Made by a program: the position numbers and the translations under genes. Positions 35,656-47,490 of a stretch of 64,000 nucleotides of DNA are shown piece after piece. The notes below the pieces were generated by a model that saw nothing but the letters and a program-made list of their open reading frames with translations, was not told the DNA's origin and did not search any database. The DNA is from Antedon mediterranea. Taxonomy: Eukaryota; Echinodermata; Crinoidea; Comatulida; Antedonidae. Within the stretch, counting starts at the first letter, position 1. Each line of letters begins with the position of its first letter. The stretch spans positions 6,327,001 to 6,391,000 of the forward strand of contig NC_092673.1 in NCBI RefSeq assembly GCF_964355755.1. The letters run 5' to 3'.

Positions 35656-38600
35656 ATGGCCGATCATGAGTTTGATGCCTTGAGAAACTATCTACAAAAC
35701 AACGTTTATCCTGTAAATTATTCTGAAATATTAAAACGAAGTTTGCGACGGAAAGCCAAGAACTTTACAATTCTTCGTGATATCTTGTATTACAAACAAC
35801 ATTCTGGTAGATTGTTGCGTGTATTGTTACCGAAAGAAAAAAACGAAGTGTTAAACAGTATCCATAAGCAGGCACATGGTGGTCACTTGGGTGTCAACAA
35901 AACGTAAGTTTAAAGTTTGTCAATTAAATAATATTTAAGCTTCGATAAGTTTCTGGGTGACTTTAAAACTGTTTATATGTTTGGCCAGGTGGAATGCCAT
36001 CCTGAGATGAGTATTAGTAATTAGTACAGCATTGTTTTTAAATGATTTTATACGTAATTTTACTTTCTGTGGACCACAGAATTCGAAACAAATGATTAAA
36101 TGAATGAATTAAATGAATAATAACTAATACTTATCAATTGAAAAATGTATAATGACCGTGTACATTATGAAGTAATATATAGATTCAAACATATTTTTAT
36201 ACCTCCATGAATGAAAAATATGTTAAGTCGATAATAATTTCTACTCAATATATTATCGCAATTAATTGTATAAATATATTGAAGTTGAACATAAAATATC
36301 ACATGTAAAAAATACAAAACATATATTGGCATTCAATAATTAATCAAAAATGTTCCGAATATGAGCACTGTTTCAATAATTTGACAGATTATTATTATAT
36401 AATTTACACAGTGCTACACAACGCATATATCTTTAGTTCAAAATTAAGATATCTCTTTTAATAAAGATAGATTATTTCAATTGAAAACTAAGATGTCTTA
36501 CTTTTTAAAAGAAATATCTATGTTAATAGATATTTTTTTGTAGGCTTATTACACCTCGAAAAACCAAGAAGAATACAGTACAACTAGCTCTATCTATAAT
36601 AGTAATGTTTTAGTTTTATAACAGTTCATATACGGTACTCTACACGTGCCCACTGCATAACTAACACAGAAAAAAATCCACTTGTGATATTCCGAATGGG
36701 ACAAGAATCTTCCATTCTAAATATCTTGGTAAGTAAGTAATATAGAGATATCCCTCATGAGAGATATCTTAGTTTTAAATAGTGATACAAATACTTCCCG
36801 AATGAAAACTTATTCAGGTCTTGGTATAATAAATATGTTCAATATTAGTTGCTCATTCATAATGCAAAAAGCCATATCAGTATTAACTTTCGTTCGTTTA
36901 AAATGTATACTTATGAAAGAAAACACAATTTGACAAAAAAAATGTAAGGAAGAAGACTTTTATTATGTAACTTTAAAGTGGATTATTACATTTTTTTTTA
37001 GGGAATACTTCTTTAAAAAAAACGCATTTTCAATAACAAAACTAGTTTCCAATCCCCCGGTAATGGAGTAAAACCACCTGCAGCTTATGTAATGAAAAAA
37101 ATTAACACCATGTAGAACGATCAACAACGAATGTAGGAACGAAAATTGCATCCCAGCTAATGTAGGACTATCGCCAGCTAATGTAGAAAATATATATTTT
37201 ACAAACCTAAATGTCTAAATCATGTGCAAATGCATCTGTTTACTTAGCTATCCATCTATCCACGTCTCGTAACCGACCAACTTTCTAAAACGACCACACA
37301 TCGTAAGCAACCAACTCTTTTAAGGGACCGTTTCTCATAATCGACTTCCTCTCTCGTAACGACAACTTTTTTGGGTGACCACCTCTATTAAACGGCCATC
37401 GTCTCTGTTAAGGGATCGCTTCCCATAATCGACCAACTATTGTAAGTGATCACATCCTCTCATTATGGACCGCTTCTCATAATCGACCACCTCTCGTAGT
37501 AAGCGACCACCTCTCTTAACAACCACAACTCTCGTAAGCGACCGCTTTATATTTTCGACCGCCTCTCGTAAGTGATGATCTCTTTTAGAAGACCACCATA
37601 TCTCTAAATGGACCGCTTCTCATAATATACCAACTCTTGTATAAATCACCTCTCTTAAGTGACCACTTCTAATAAACGACCTCTCTGTTAGGAGACCGCT
37701 TCTCATAATCGATCACATATCGTAAGCGACCACCTCCCTTATCGACCACATCTTTCGTAAGTGACCACCTATTTTAAAGGACCACTACCTCTCGCAATCT
37801 ACCATTGTGGCTCACTAAAAAGTACCCGGTTTCCTTAATAGGGTGTCCTCTACATTTTAAAAATAAATAAATTTAACCAGTATGTAGTGTTAAAACGTAT
37901 ATATTTCCCCTTGTTTATTTTAAAAAAAAAGTGGCGATTTTTATATCTACTCTGTCGCACATTCACCAAGCGTACACAATAATTCTAGTAGGACAATTAA
38001 TTATTTATACTTTTCAAGTTAGTTTTTTATTGCCTGAGTGAATTATTACCAGATTGAGGGCGTAGTTATTTTGTATGGGAGGCTGCACTCAATTTGAAGT
38101 TTATATGGGGGTATTTAGAATGTAAACACGGTACAATCAGGGAGATGTAAATCTCCCTGGTACAATGTGACACGGAATCATCACGGACTGATGGACATTT
38201 TTCATAGAAGGTATCTTTTCTCTTTTCAATATTCATTTATCATTGTCAAATAAAAAAACTAGAAACATAGATAAATATTAAAAGTTAATTAATCAGTTGT
38301 GCCCAGTGCTTGCCTTAAACGAAAAGTTAAAATATATGGAACGCCAAACTGTAATGTTATTATAATGCATTGATGAGAATGGTGATGTGAACTGCGGTAA
38401 TAAATAATAAATAATATTAAAAAACAAAATAAAATTAAAATATTTAAAGAATCCATAATACAGTTTTAAGGTCAATAGTAAACCTACAAAGAGATTGAAT
38501 ATCATCAATACAATAAACACATTTTTTTTTTTTTTTAACAGTTGGAAAAAGATACGCGAAAGGTATTATTGGAAGGGGTCATTTGATGGTGTTCGTAATT

Positions 38601-40858
38601 TTATAGCCGCCTGTGATCAGTGCCAACGGAAAGAAGTTTTAAAAAAAGCAAAAGTGCCACTTCAACCTATACCCGTAACAGATACTGCTTTCAGACAGAT
38701 CGGTATGGATATTGTTGGGCCTTTGGTAAAGACAGAAAATGGTAAGGTATCTCATGACAAATTACTGAAAAACAAAAATGCTGTGACTGGATAAAAAAGC
38801 TAAATCAAAACGTAAAAGTAAAAAGCAAGAAGACATGAATGAAATACGTTCAGAAAACTTTGTAATTCATTCTTCAGGGCCTAAAATTACAGTTAATAAT
38901 TAGTTCTGTTCGGCCTTTATTGTAATAGGGCTGAACTTAAATTTATTATTGTAAAGGCACAAGCGCAATTTCTGTGAGGTTTCTTGAAATTGTTAACTAA
39001 ACTAAAATTATGACAGTTCTCTTTTTTACACTGTCAACAAAAACTAGATTTACCAAGAATCAGATGCTCTTATTATTGTCACCGGATTTACATCGATTAT
39101 GGCTATACTGTAATAATCTTTATTTCTGCCTGTTTTAATTTGATCCAAACCATGACTGGGGTAATACTGTTCAGCGCATAGAGGTTTTACAACATTAGGC
39201 GCTATGTAAATCCACGATATTATTATTGTTCTTGTTCTTATTATATTTATTGATATTAATATTGTTATTATTATTGTTATTTCATTCGTACAGTTCGGGT
39301 GTTGTACATCTCATCATGACATTTTGACACTACTATTATTACGGCTTATTATATTATTATTTGCTGTGTTTCAGGTAATCGGTACTTACTTGTATTTACG
39401 GAGTACCTTACCAAATGGGTGGAAGCTGATGCAATTCCAGATAAATCTGCTAAAACAGTGCTGAGATCTTTTATTGATTTTGTCTGCAGACATGGAACAC
39501 CTTCTATATTGATTACAGACCAGGGTAGAGAGTTTTGTAATGAGCTGAATGACAGCTTCTGTAAGCTGATTGGGGTAGACCACAGAGTTGCCTCACCATA
39601 CCATCCTCAAACAGGCGGGCAAACGGAGCGCTTTAACAGAACACTTTGCACAATGCTTATGACGTTGACCAACGCAGACCAAAATGACTGGGATATACAA
39701 CTCCCATACGTGTTGTTTGCCTACAGAACATCCGAGCACAAGTCTACGAAATGTGACCCATTCTCATTAGTTTACGGTAGAAAGGCTGTGTTGCCTGTAG
39801 AATTACGTATTCCCATCGTTTCGTCTAATAAAGATGACATATCCGGAACTGTTCCTTTAAAAATAAGAGTGAACGCTTTTTTGAAACTCAAAGATTCAAG
39901 GAGAAAGGCATCAGAAAATATCAAAAAAGCACAGAAAAAGCAAAAACATTATCATGATGCTGGTGTTAAAAGCAACACGTACTATGCAGGAGATCAAGTG
40001 CTCTTGCAGAATTCCAGAAATTTGTCAAGAAAGGGAGGCAAACTTAATGCTCGATGGACTGGTCCATATATTATAGAAAAAGTCCTCACTCACAATACAT
40101 ATCGACTAAAAGGAAGAAGGGCTATTGTTAACGGAAACAAGATCAGACATTACAAGTCCGATAAAACAACCTCTTTGAACTGTCCATCATCAAGCACTAA
40201 ACAGAAATGTAATACCAATGATAAGCATCTCCCTCCAAAGAAACGAAAGCGAACGCCAGACATCCCACCTGAAGTAACGCACCATGATAACATACCTACA
40301 TCCAAGAATGGTGATATCACACCGGATGATCACATTATTAACATACCTACATCCAAGAATGTTGATGATAACGATAACAGACCTACATCCAAGAATTATG
40401 ATATCACACCGGATGATCACATTAACATACCTACATCCAAGAACGATGATATCACACTGGATAATCACGATAACATACCTACATTAGACAATGATAATGT
40501 CGCACCGGATGATGACCATGACAACAGTAGGCCTGTATCTGATAGTGATGTGGTATACCTCAACACGAAAACTTCAAGAAAGTTATTCTTTCCTGTCGAT
40601 GCCAATTGGCAGCTTGAAAAGGCAGCACCATTTGGTATCAATGTCAAAAATTTTCACAAAACTCACTTAAAATGTGAAATGGACAAGGCAGCCAGGCCTA
40701 CTAAAGTTGTTAATATGAGAGGGGACGGCAACTGTCTTTTTAGGGCTTTGAGTTATATTCTCTTTGGTGTCCAGAACTACCATGTAGTTGTACGGGATTA
40801 CATACTAAACTATATGTCCATGAACAAAAACCTATTTGAAAAAATTGAATCTTTGTGA
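35656..40858 (+). CDS. Ginger-like integrase/transposase with truncated OTU domain, three exons
   Basis: Exons 35656-35903, 38542-38741 and 39375-40858, with phase-compatible GT-AG introns, give 643 residues. Exon 1 plus the start of exon 2 hold an H2C2 zinc-binding integrase domain (HKQAHGGHLGVNKT ... CDQCQR). The retroviral-type DDE core follows: MDIVGP, ITDQGREF and the E of GGQTERFNRTL. Then an SH3-like segment (AGDQVLLQN...RWTGPYIIEKV), a basic region, degenerate IPTSKN repeats, and the N-terminus of an OTU cysteine protease (GDGNCLFRALSYIL). Integrase plus OTU with introns is typical of Ginger1 cut-and-paste DNA transposons, not of gypsy retroelements, since RT and RNase H are absent (family knowledge). 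The OTU domain lacks its second half and catalytic His. Confidence 0.8.
37050..37812. mobile_element. One-armed copy of the 33130 fold-back family, in integrase intron 1
   Basis: Starts with the same outer segment (GAACGAAAATTGCATCCCAGCT, then TAGCTATCCATCTATCCACG) and runs into ~550 bp of degenerate GACCACCTCTCGTAAGC units in a single orientation. The inverted right arm is missing, so this is a truncated or rearranged copy. Confidence 0.7.
40280..40530. repeat. Coding minisatellite in the integrase gene
   Basis: Imperfect units of 42-54 bp encode NIPTSKNGDITPDDH-like peptides about five times between the integrase core and the OTU segment. Unit loss or gain in multiples of three has kept the frame. 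Confidence 0.75.
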
Positions 40859-41240
40859 CATGGAACATTTCCCGGAAAGGATTCATCAGAGCAACAATGA
40901 AGTACCTGGACAATTATATGTTGATTCATACAACGTCACTCTTTAACTGTAGGCCTACCTATGACCGGTAATCTCAACATACACAGAAGCATTAAATGGT
41001 GAAAAGGGTATTTGTTTACCTTATAGAGGTAAGTTTCGTTAATGCTTTGATTTTTTACAGGTGCTTCCGTCAAGAGGAGATTGTCGGCTTTGTCTGAAAC
41101 TCATCGACGAAGAAATACCAATTGCATTTGTCGGACCAGAAAGAAGAACATAGATTCACCACAGCGGCTAATTAAAGCGTCACCATCTTTCATTGAATCA
41201 ACGGAAGACGAATATCTGAGCATAAGTACGTCAAAGGCTC
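40859..41240 (+). pseudogene. Decayed tail of the OTU-encoding region
   Basis: After the TGA at 40856-40858, short frames in shifting phases read FIRATMKYLDNYM, then STYTEALNGEKGICLPYRG, and after an AG at 41060 a 50-codon basic stretch (ASVKRRLSALSETHRRR) ending at ~41251. They are what one would expect of the rest of an OTU domain and C-terminus broken by indels, but similarity is only suggestive. Confidence 0.35.
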
Positions 41241-41251
41241 AAGGGGTCTAA

Positions 41252-42000
41252 TGGCAGGTAACAACAGATCAAATACAGTGTGTCCAGTGTAAACATGCAA
41301 TGATGTGTCATGCGCCCTGCTTTGATCGCTACAAGGATTAAAAAATTAATTAAAAAGCAGATTGTATAAAAGAATAACGCGACTAAAGGTCCGGTAAGGT
41401 AAAAGTACGTGAATTAGATTGTAACTAGTGTTTATTTTTATTGTATTTTTATGTTTAAAAAACTTTTTCATATTTACAACTCATATGATTCTGTTTCATA
41501 ATGTTATGCAATTTTCTTCTATAATATGTTTTCTTTGGTCAAAGGGGCACATACAAACGTGCAACCTACCCTCGCTATGATCATCAACCTTGACGTGGTA
41601 GCGAGGCTTGCGTGCTTCCAATGTATTGGTAGCCAGACCAATGATGATCAATAACAAAGTAAAATAAATACAAACACACTTACTGAAACAAGTTTTAATA
41701 GCAATAAATAAATAAATAAATAAATATTTTTCTGTAACTATTGTTCATTATTATTACACTATTATTATTTTATCCTGTTAATATAAGTAATGATCAATGA
41801 TATATAATTTATGTTTACAAAACTCGTTCATATTTACAACTCATTCTGACAAGACAACAACATTTAATATTTTTGTAATTCACAATTCATACATTTATTT
41901 GTAATGTATTCATGAATTTGCTTTTCCTTCATCCAATCTACATAGTAGATATATGAAACTATTGTTCTAACCACGTGACTATGTAGCATAGAACATTAAT
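41252..42000. other. Intergenic DNA, no gene seen
   Basis: AT-rich. A short imperfect inverted pair (CCCTCGCTATG...GTAGCGAGG) lies at 41569-41610 and a (AAAT)n run at 41704-41727. It may include the 3' end of the Ginger-like element, whose terminus I could not place. Confidence 0.4.
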
Positions 42001-42086
42001 TCTAAACCGCCCGGTAATATACTGAAATTTAATTAATTAATTTGAAACGATAAAGATGAGGAAATCTGTGAGAATGAGTTAAAGTC

Positions 42087-42156
42087 GCCCCAACCGAGCT
42101 CGAACTCGGACCGCCTGCTTGATATGCAGATGTCCTAACCGTTAGACCACTGGGGC
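42087..42156 (-). tRNA. tRNA-Asp(ATC)-like sequence, unit 1
   Basis: On the minus strand it folds with an acceptor stem GCCCCAG/TTGGGGC, box A (TGGTCTAACGG), an anticodon stem-loop TCTGC-ATATCAA-GCAGG (anticodon AUC) and a T-arm CCGAG...CTCGG. The T-loop is 6 instead of 7 bases. Anticodon AUC would read GAU (Asp), but animals use GUC, so this is more likely a tRNA pseudogene or SINE head. It belongs to a ~240-bp unit repeated in tandem (42000-42245 and 42260-42495). Confidence 0.5.
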
Positions 42157-42351
42157 TTTCACGGTTCGAACTCGATTGGATAGCGACTCTTTAACATTCT
42201 CGGCGTGGTACGGCGGAACAGCACTAGTCCTCAGTTGTAAACACAACAGGCATAGAAATAAATTCCAAACCGCCCGGTGATACACTGAAAATGATTTAAT
42301 TAATTTTTGAAACGATAAAGATGAGGAAATCTGAGAGAATGAGAAAAAGTC

Positions 42352-42422
42352 GCCCCAACCGAGGCTCGAACTCGGACCGTCGGCTTGATATGCAGTTGCC
42401 CTAACCATTAGACCACTGGGGC
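42352..42422 (-). tRNA. tRNA-Asp(ATC)-like sequence, unit 2
   Basis: Same structure as the first unit with a complete 7-base T-loop (TTCGAGC), but the anticodon stem has lost pairs (ACTGC/GCCGA). Surrounding sequence (GAAACGATAAAGATGAGGAAAT before, TTAACATTCTCGGCGTGGTA after) matches unit 1. Each copy is good where the other is damaged, so neither is a convincing functional tRNA. Confidence 0.45.
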
Positions 42423-42496
42423 TTTCATGGTATTGTTCTTTAACTCGACCGGATAACGACCCTTTAACATTCTCGGCGTGGTACGGTTGGAACACA

Positions 42497-42531
<35 letters not shown>

Positions 42532-42640
42532 CAGTAACAAGTGTACATTATTGTAAATATAACAAATACATATATATTATATATATATATATATATGTAT
42601 ATGTATTTGTTATATTTACAATAATGTACACTTGTTACTG
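42532..42640. repeat. Perfect 42-bp inverted repeat around an AT microsatellite
   Basis: The arm 42532-42573, starting CAGTAACAAGTGTACATTAT, is exactly inverted at 42599-42640, with a ~25-bp (TA)n loop. A further (TA)n run lies just upstream at 42499-42527. Cruciform-prone and likely unstable. Confidence 0.85.
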
Positions 42641-43375
42641 AACTATGGAGAATTTTTTTTTTCCGAAATAAAAGAAGAATGAATGAATGAATTTATTTTC
42701 AATCTTTCTACATAACAACAAATATATAGTATAACAGGGGAGTAGCGGAAAAGCAAAAGTAAAGTAAATTTGAACCAGCCAAACATGTATGAAACATTAT
42801 CCAGTAAGCACATTTTATAAGAAGCTTTTGTTTATTAAAATGGGTTTCTCTGAAATTCCAGAAGTTTATTAAACATTGAAAATAACACAATCGCCTTTAA
42901 ACAAAATGCTGTTCAAAAAAAGAATCGGTTGAAGCAAGCGTTCTTATAACATCCGATAAAATGAAGGTTCAATAAAGTAGCCCTATTAACAAATGTATGA
43001 GGTCTCAGGCCTATCCCATATTAATTATTTTTATAGATACATTAATTTTAAGATTCCAGATACCGAATTGTTGTTTTTTTACATAACAAGTCATTTTTTC
43101 TTTGAATATAAATTCTGATTTAAGGACAAAATACTAAAATAAATACTTACACCAAAGGTGCATAAAAACGTGTTGATGTGGCGCTATATCGATGTCATTA
43201 TCTTTGCATTCACCCTAGACGCACATAGTGTGACACCCCTACCATATTCTCGATGTGACGATCAATGTACCAATTAACATAATACTTCAGTAAAACTGAT
43301 TATGTTTTTTCAAGAGATCAGCTATATCGTGTTGATTATAAAAAGGTGCAACTTTTAATTGATTGGGGATTAAAC
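42641..43375. other. Intergenic DNA, no gene seen
   Basis: AT-rich, no frame above 60 codons, no repeat recognised apart from a short (GAAT)n at 42674-42692. Confidence 0.5.
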
Positions 43376-45960
43376 AAGTAAACTATTTATTCTTCTTGTC
43401 TTTACTCGTACAAAATAATATAACGGTCGCTAATTGGAAGTGTTTAAACTAAAGTGATCTATAATTGGAAGAGGACCCGTACAATTACTTGTTTTTTATC
43501 ACATGATTATAAACTATTTATTCTTCTTGTCTTAACTAGTATTTATTCTTCTTGTCTTTATTCATACAAAATAATATAACGGTCGCTAAATGGAAGTGTC
43601 TTAAAGTAAAGTGACCTTTAATTGGAAAAGGACCAGTACAATTACTTATTTTTTATCACATGATTAAAATCTATTTATTCTTCTTGTCTGTACTCATACA
43701 AAATAATATAACGGTCGCTAATTGGAAGTGTCTTAAAGTAAAGTGATCTTTAATTGGAAGAGGACCAGTACAATTACTTGTTTTTTATCACATGATTAAA
43801 ATCTATTTATTCTTCTTGTCTGTACTCATACAAAATAATATAACGGTCGCTAAATGGAAGTGTCTTAAAGTAAAGTGATCTTTCATTGGAAGAGGACCAG
43901 TACAATTACTTGTTTTTTATCACATGATTAAAATCTATTTATTCTTCTAATTGTCTGTACTCATACAAAATAATATAACGGTCGCTAATTGGAGGTGTCT
44001 TACAGTAAAGTGACCTTTAATTGGAAGAGGACCAGTACAATTACTTATTTTATATCACATGATTATAAACTATTTATGCTTCTTGTTTTTATTCATAAAA
44101 AATAATATAACGGTCGCTAATTGGAAGTGTTTTAAAGTAAAGTGATCTTTCATTGGAAGAGGACCAGTACAATTACTTGTTTTTTATCACATGAATAAAA
44201 TCTATTCATTCTTCTTGTCTGTACTCATACAAAATAATATAACGGTCGCTAAATGGAAGTGTCTTACAGTAAAGTGACCTTTAATTGGAAGAGGACCAGT
44301 ACAATTACTTATTTTTTATCACATGATTAAAATCTATTTATTCTTCTTGTCTGTACTCATACAAAATAATATAACGGTCGCTAATTGGAAGAGGACCAGT
44401 ACAATTACTTGTTTTTTATCACATGATTAAAATCTATTTATTCTTCTTGTCTGTACTCATACAAAATAATATAACGGTCGCTAAATGGAAGTGTCTTAAA
44501 GTAAAGTGATCTTTCATTGGAAGAGGACCAGTACAATTACTTGTTTTTTATCACATGATTAAAATCTATTTATTCTTCTAATTGTCTGTACTCATACAAA
44601 ATAATATAACGGTCGCTAATTGGAGGTGTCTTACAGTAAAGTGACCTTTAATTGGAAGAGGACCAGTACAATTACTTATTTTATATCACATGATTATAAA
44701 CTATTTATGCTTCTTGTTTTTATTCATAAAAAATAATATAACGGTCGCTAATTGGAAGTGTCTTAAAGTAAAGTGATCTTTCATTGGAAGAGGACCAGTA
44801 CAATTACTTGTTTTTTATCACATGATTAAAATCTATTTATTCTTCTTGTCTGTACTCATACAAAATAATATAACGGTCGCTAATTGGAAGTGTCTTACAG
44901 TAAAGTGACCTTTAATTGGAAGAGTACCCGTACAATTACTTATTTTATATCACATGATTATAAACTATTTATTATTCTTGTCTTTATTCATACAAAATAA
45001 TATAACGGTCGCTAAATGGAAGTTTCTTGAAGTAAAGTGACCTTTAATTGGAAGAGGACCAGTACAATTACTTATTTTTTATCACATGATTAAAATCTAT
45101 TTATTCTTCTTGTCTGTACTCATACAAAATAATATAACGGTCGCTAATTGGAAGTGTCTTACAGTAAAGTGACCTTTAATTGGAAGAGGACCAGTACAAT
45201 TACTTGTTTTTTATCACATGATTAAAATCTATTTATTCTTCTTGTCTGTACTCATACAAAACAATATAACGGTCGCTAATTGGAAGTGTCTTAAAGTAAA
45301 GTGATCTTTAATTGAAAGAGGACCAGTACAATTACTTGTTTTTTGTCATATGATTAAAATCTATTTATTATTCTTGCCTTTATTCATACAAAATAATATA
45401 ACGGTCGCTAATTGGAAGTGTTTAAATTAAAGTGATCTTTAATTGGAAGAGGACCAGTACAATTGCTTGTTTTTTATCACATGATTAAAATCTATTTATT
45501 CTTCTTGTTTCTATTCATACAAAACAATAATAACGGTCGCTAATTGGAAGTGTTTAAATTTAAGTGATCTTTAATTGGAAGAGGACCAGTACAATTACTT
45601 GTTTTTTATCACATGATTATAAACTATTTATTATTCTTGTCTTTACTCATACAAAATAATAAAACGGTCGCTAATTGGAAGTGTTTAATTTTAAGTGATC
45701 TTTAATTGGAAGAGGACCAGTACAATTACTTGTTTTTTGTCACATGATTAAAAACTATTATTACTCTTGTCTTTACTCATACAAAACAATAAAAATGGTC
45801 GCTAATTGGAAGTGTCTAAACTAAAGTGTTCTTTAATTGGAAGAGGACCAGTATAATTACTTGTTTTTATTACATGATTATTATTATATTGTTATTTATT
45901 CTTCTTGTCTTTATTCATACCAAATAATATAATGGTCGCTAATTGGAGGTGTTTTAAGCC
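43376..45960. repeat. ~132-bp satellite array, about 19-20 copies
   Basis: The core AACGGTCGCTAATTGG recurs at 43422, 43578, 43710, 43842, 43977, 44109 and onward to ~45940, mostly 132 bp apart. Monomers also share AGAGGACCAGTACAATTACTTG and ATCACATGATTA. Edge monomers are the most diverged (first at 43376, last after 45780). A five-monomer block is itself duplicated with a 631-bp shift. Confidence 0.95.
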
Positions 45961-46069
45961 AAGTTATCTTTGAAAAATAAAAACTAGTTTGGCATTATTA
46001 ACAAATAGTGGTCGTTAAAAAAAGACAAGTGCATGCGCAATCACGATCAAAACCTGAATCTCAAATCTC

Positions 46070-46255
46070 AACCACGGACGGTATTCAATCCAAGGGTCAG
46101 ACATTATTAAACGCGCCGGACAGCATTAAATTGTTGGAAAACGCCCGCGAACCCGTTGAAACATGCAATTGGACACTATCCAATGCTGAAAAGTGTCCAC
46201 CCGGACACTTTTGAATGATGGACACATTTCAATCTTACACCGGAAGTAATATAAT
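46070..46255. repeat. Dispersed repeat next to the satellite
   Basis: Reverse complement shares blocks with 31917-32010 (GGTGTAAGATT, AAAAGTGTCC, TTTTCAGCATTGG). Contains a small inverted pair AAAAGTGTCC / GGACACTTTT at 46190-46213. Confidence 0.45.
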
Positions 46256-46260
46256 ATACT

Positions 46261-47214
46261 GTACTGATGTTATTTTTAATCTAAAGTGCAGTTGTGATAT
46301 GGTTCAAAATACTTACAGCGCCCTCATTAAAAAAGTTTTACAAAACTTTGGAGGTGTATGTAAGTAATTGACTTGTATTTAAAATTTGCAAATGTTGGAA
46401 TGTTGCAACTATTTAAATGAGAGATAGTGATTAGAAATACAAGGATAATGCGTATGTGAACTGACTGATACAGTAAGCTTATACACATACAGTATTACTT
46501 TTATTTATAATATGGGCCATTTTGATTCAAGAATACGATCAACTAATGTACGCGCATTTTTATAAAATGATGGAATCAGGTTTGAGGAATCACGCGCGAC
46601 CCAAAAATATGATACCACTGCAATTACTTCATGCCATTGTATATACTTTCAATATATAAAGTATATTATACATACATATATAGATATTAATATAATGAAA
46701 ATCGTCGTTAATGCATTATGAAGAAGATTAAGCGCGCGTAGTAAAATCATTATTATCAAACGCCCAGAATAAATTTACAAAAATTAAACAGATACAACAA
46801 TTATTCCTACAACAAAAAACATATGGGCAGCATTTAGAGTTAAAATAGACAACCTGTAACACACCTGATGTATGTCTCACTAATTACCAATGCATCGGAT
46901 ACATTCCAGTCCATAATACGATAACGTCTTGAGGATTATTGGCCAAGCCGATGCCTCACTTGATATAACCCATAACTCATGGTAATTCACAATACCTGTA
47001 GGCCTACCATTTTAAGGTTTCAAACTTCAAAATGTGGTTTAGCAGGCAAGTCCATCATTAGAAGATGTATCAAAATCGATCGAACTAGCGACTACCGGTA
47101 TTTAAAATTGTCATATAGGCCTAATGTTGTTTTGAAATGTTATGAATTAACAAGACAGTTTCTGAAATTAGAATGAAGAGTTAAAACATAAGTACGTACG
47201 TACATCCTCTTGGA
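46261..47214. other. Intergenic DNA, no gene seen
   Basis: No supported coding or RNA feature. The open frame 46979-47176 has no splice context or family similarity. Confidence 0.5.
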
Positions 47215-47490
47215 ACACGGGCGTACAAACAGCGTTCCGTTTTCATCATGATTTCAAGACGAGCGTATAAACAACGTTCTGTTTTCATTTGAACACGCGC
47301 TACAATGTCATAATTTGATCAAGTGCGTAGAAACAGCGTTCCGTTTTCATCATAACTTGAACACGCACTTTATTGTATCATAATTTGAACACGCGCGTAC
47401 AAACCTATTATCATTTGAACACGCGCGTACAAACCTATTATCATTTAAACACGCGCGTACAAACCTATTATCATTTGAACACGCAGTTAT
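47215..47490. repeat. 29-30-bp tandem repeat rich in CGCGCGTAC
   Basis: Three clean units of ACACGCGCGTACAAACCTATTATC-type at 47390-47480, preceded by older diverged units with AACAGCGTTCCGTTTTCAT at 47225-47390. CpG-rich compared with the surroundings. Confidence 0.75.

Noticed and set aside
40190-40468. Minus-strand 92-codon repetitive frame
   Set aside because: Mirror of the coding minisatellite in the integrase gene; shadow frame.
35656-40858. Gypsy LTR retrotransposon pol as the identity of the integrase
   Set aside because: No reverse transcriptase or RNase H, two spliceosomal introns, and an OTU segment; Ginger1-like DNA transposon fits better.
42142-42540. Minus-strand 132-codon frame
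   Set aside because: Reads through the two tRNA-like units and an AT repeat; translation of non-coding RNA-type sequence.
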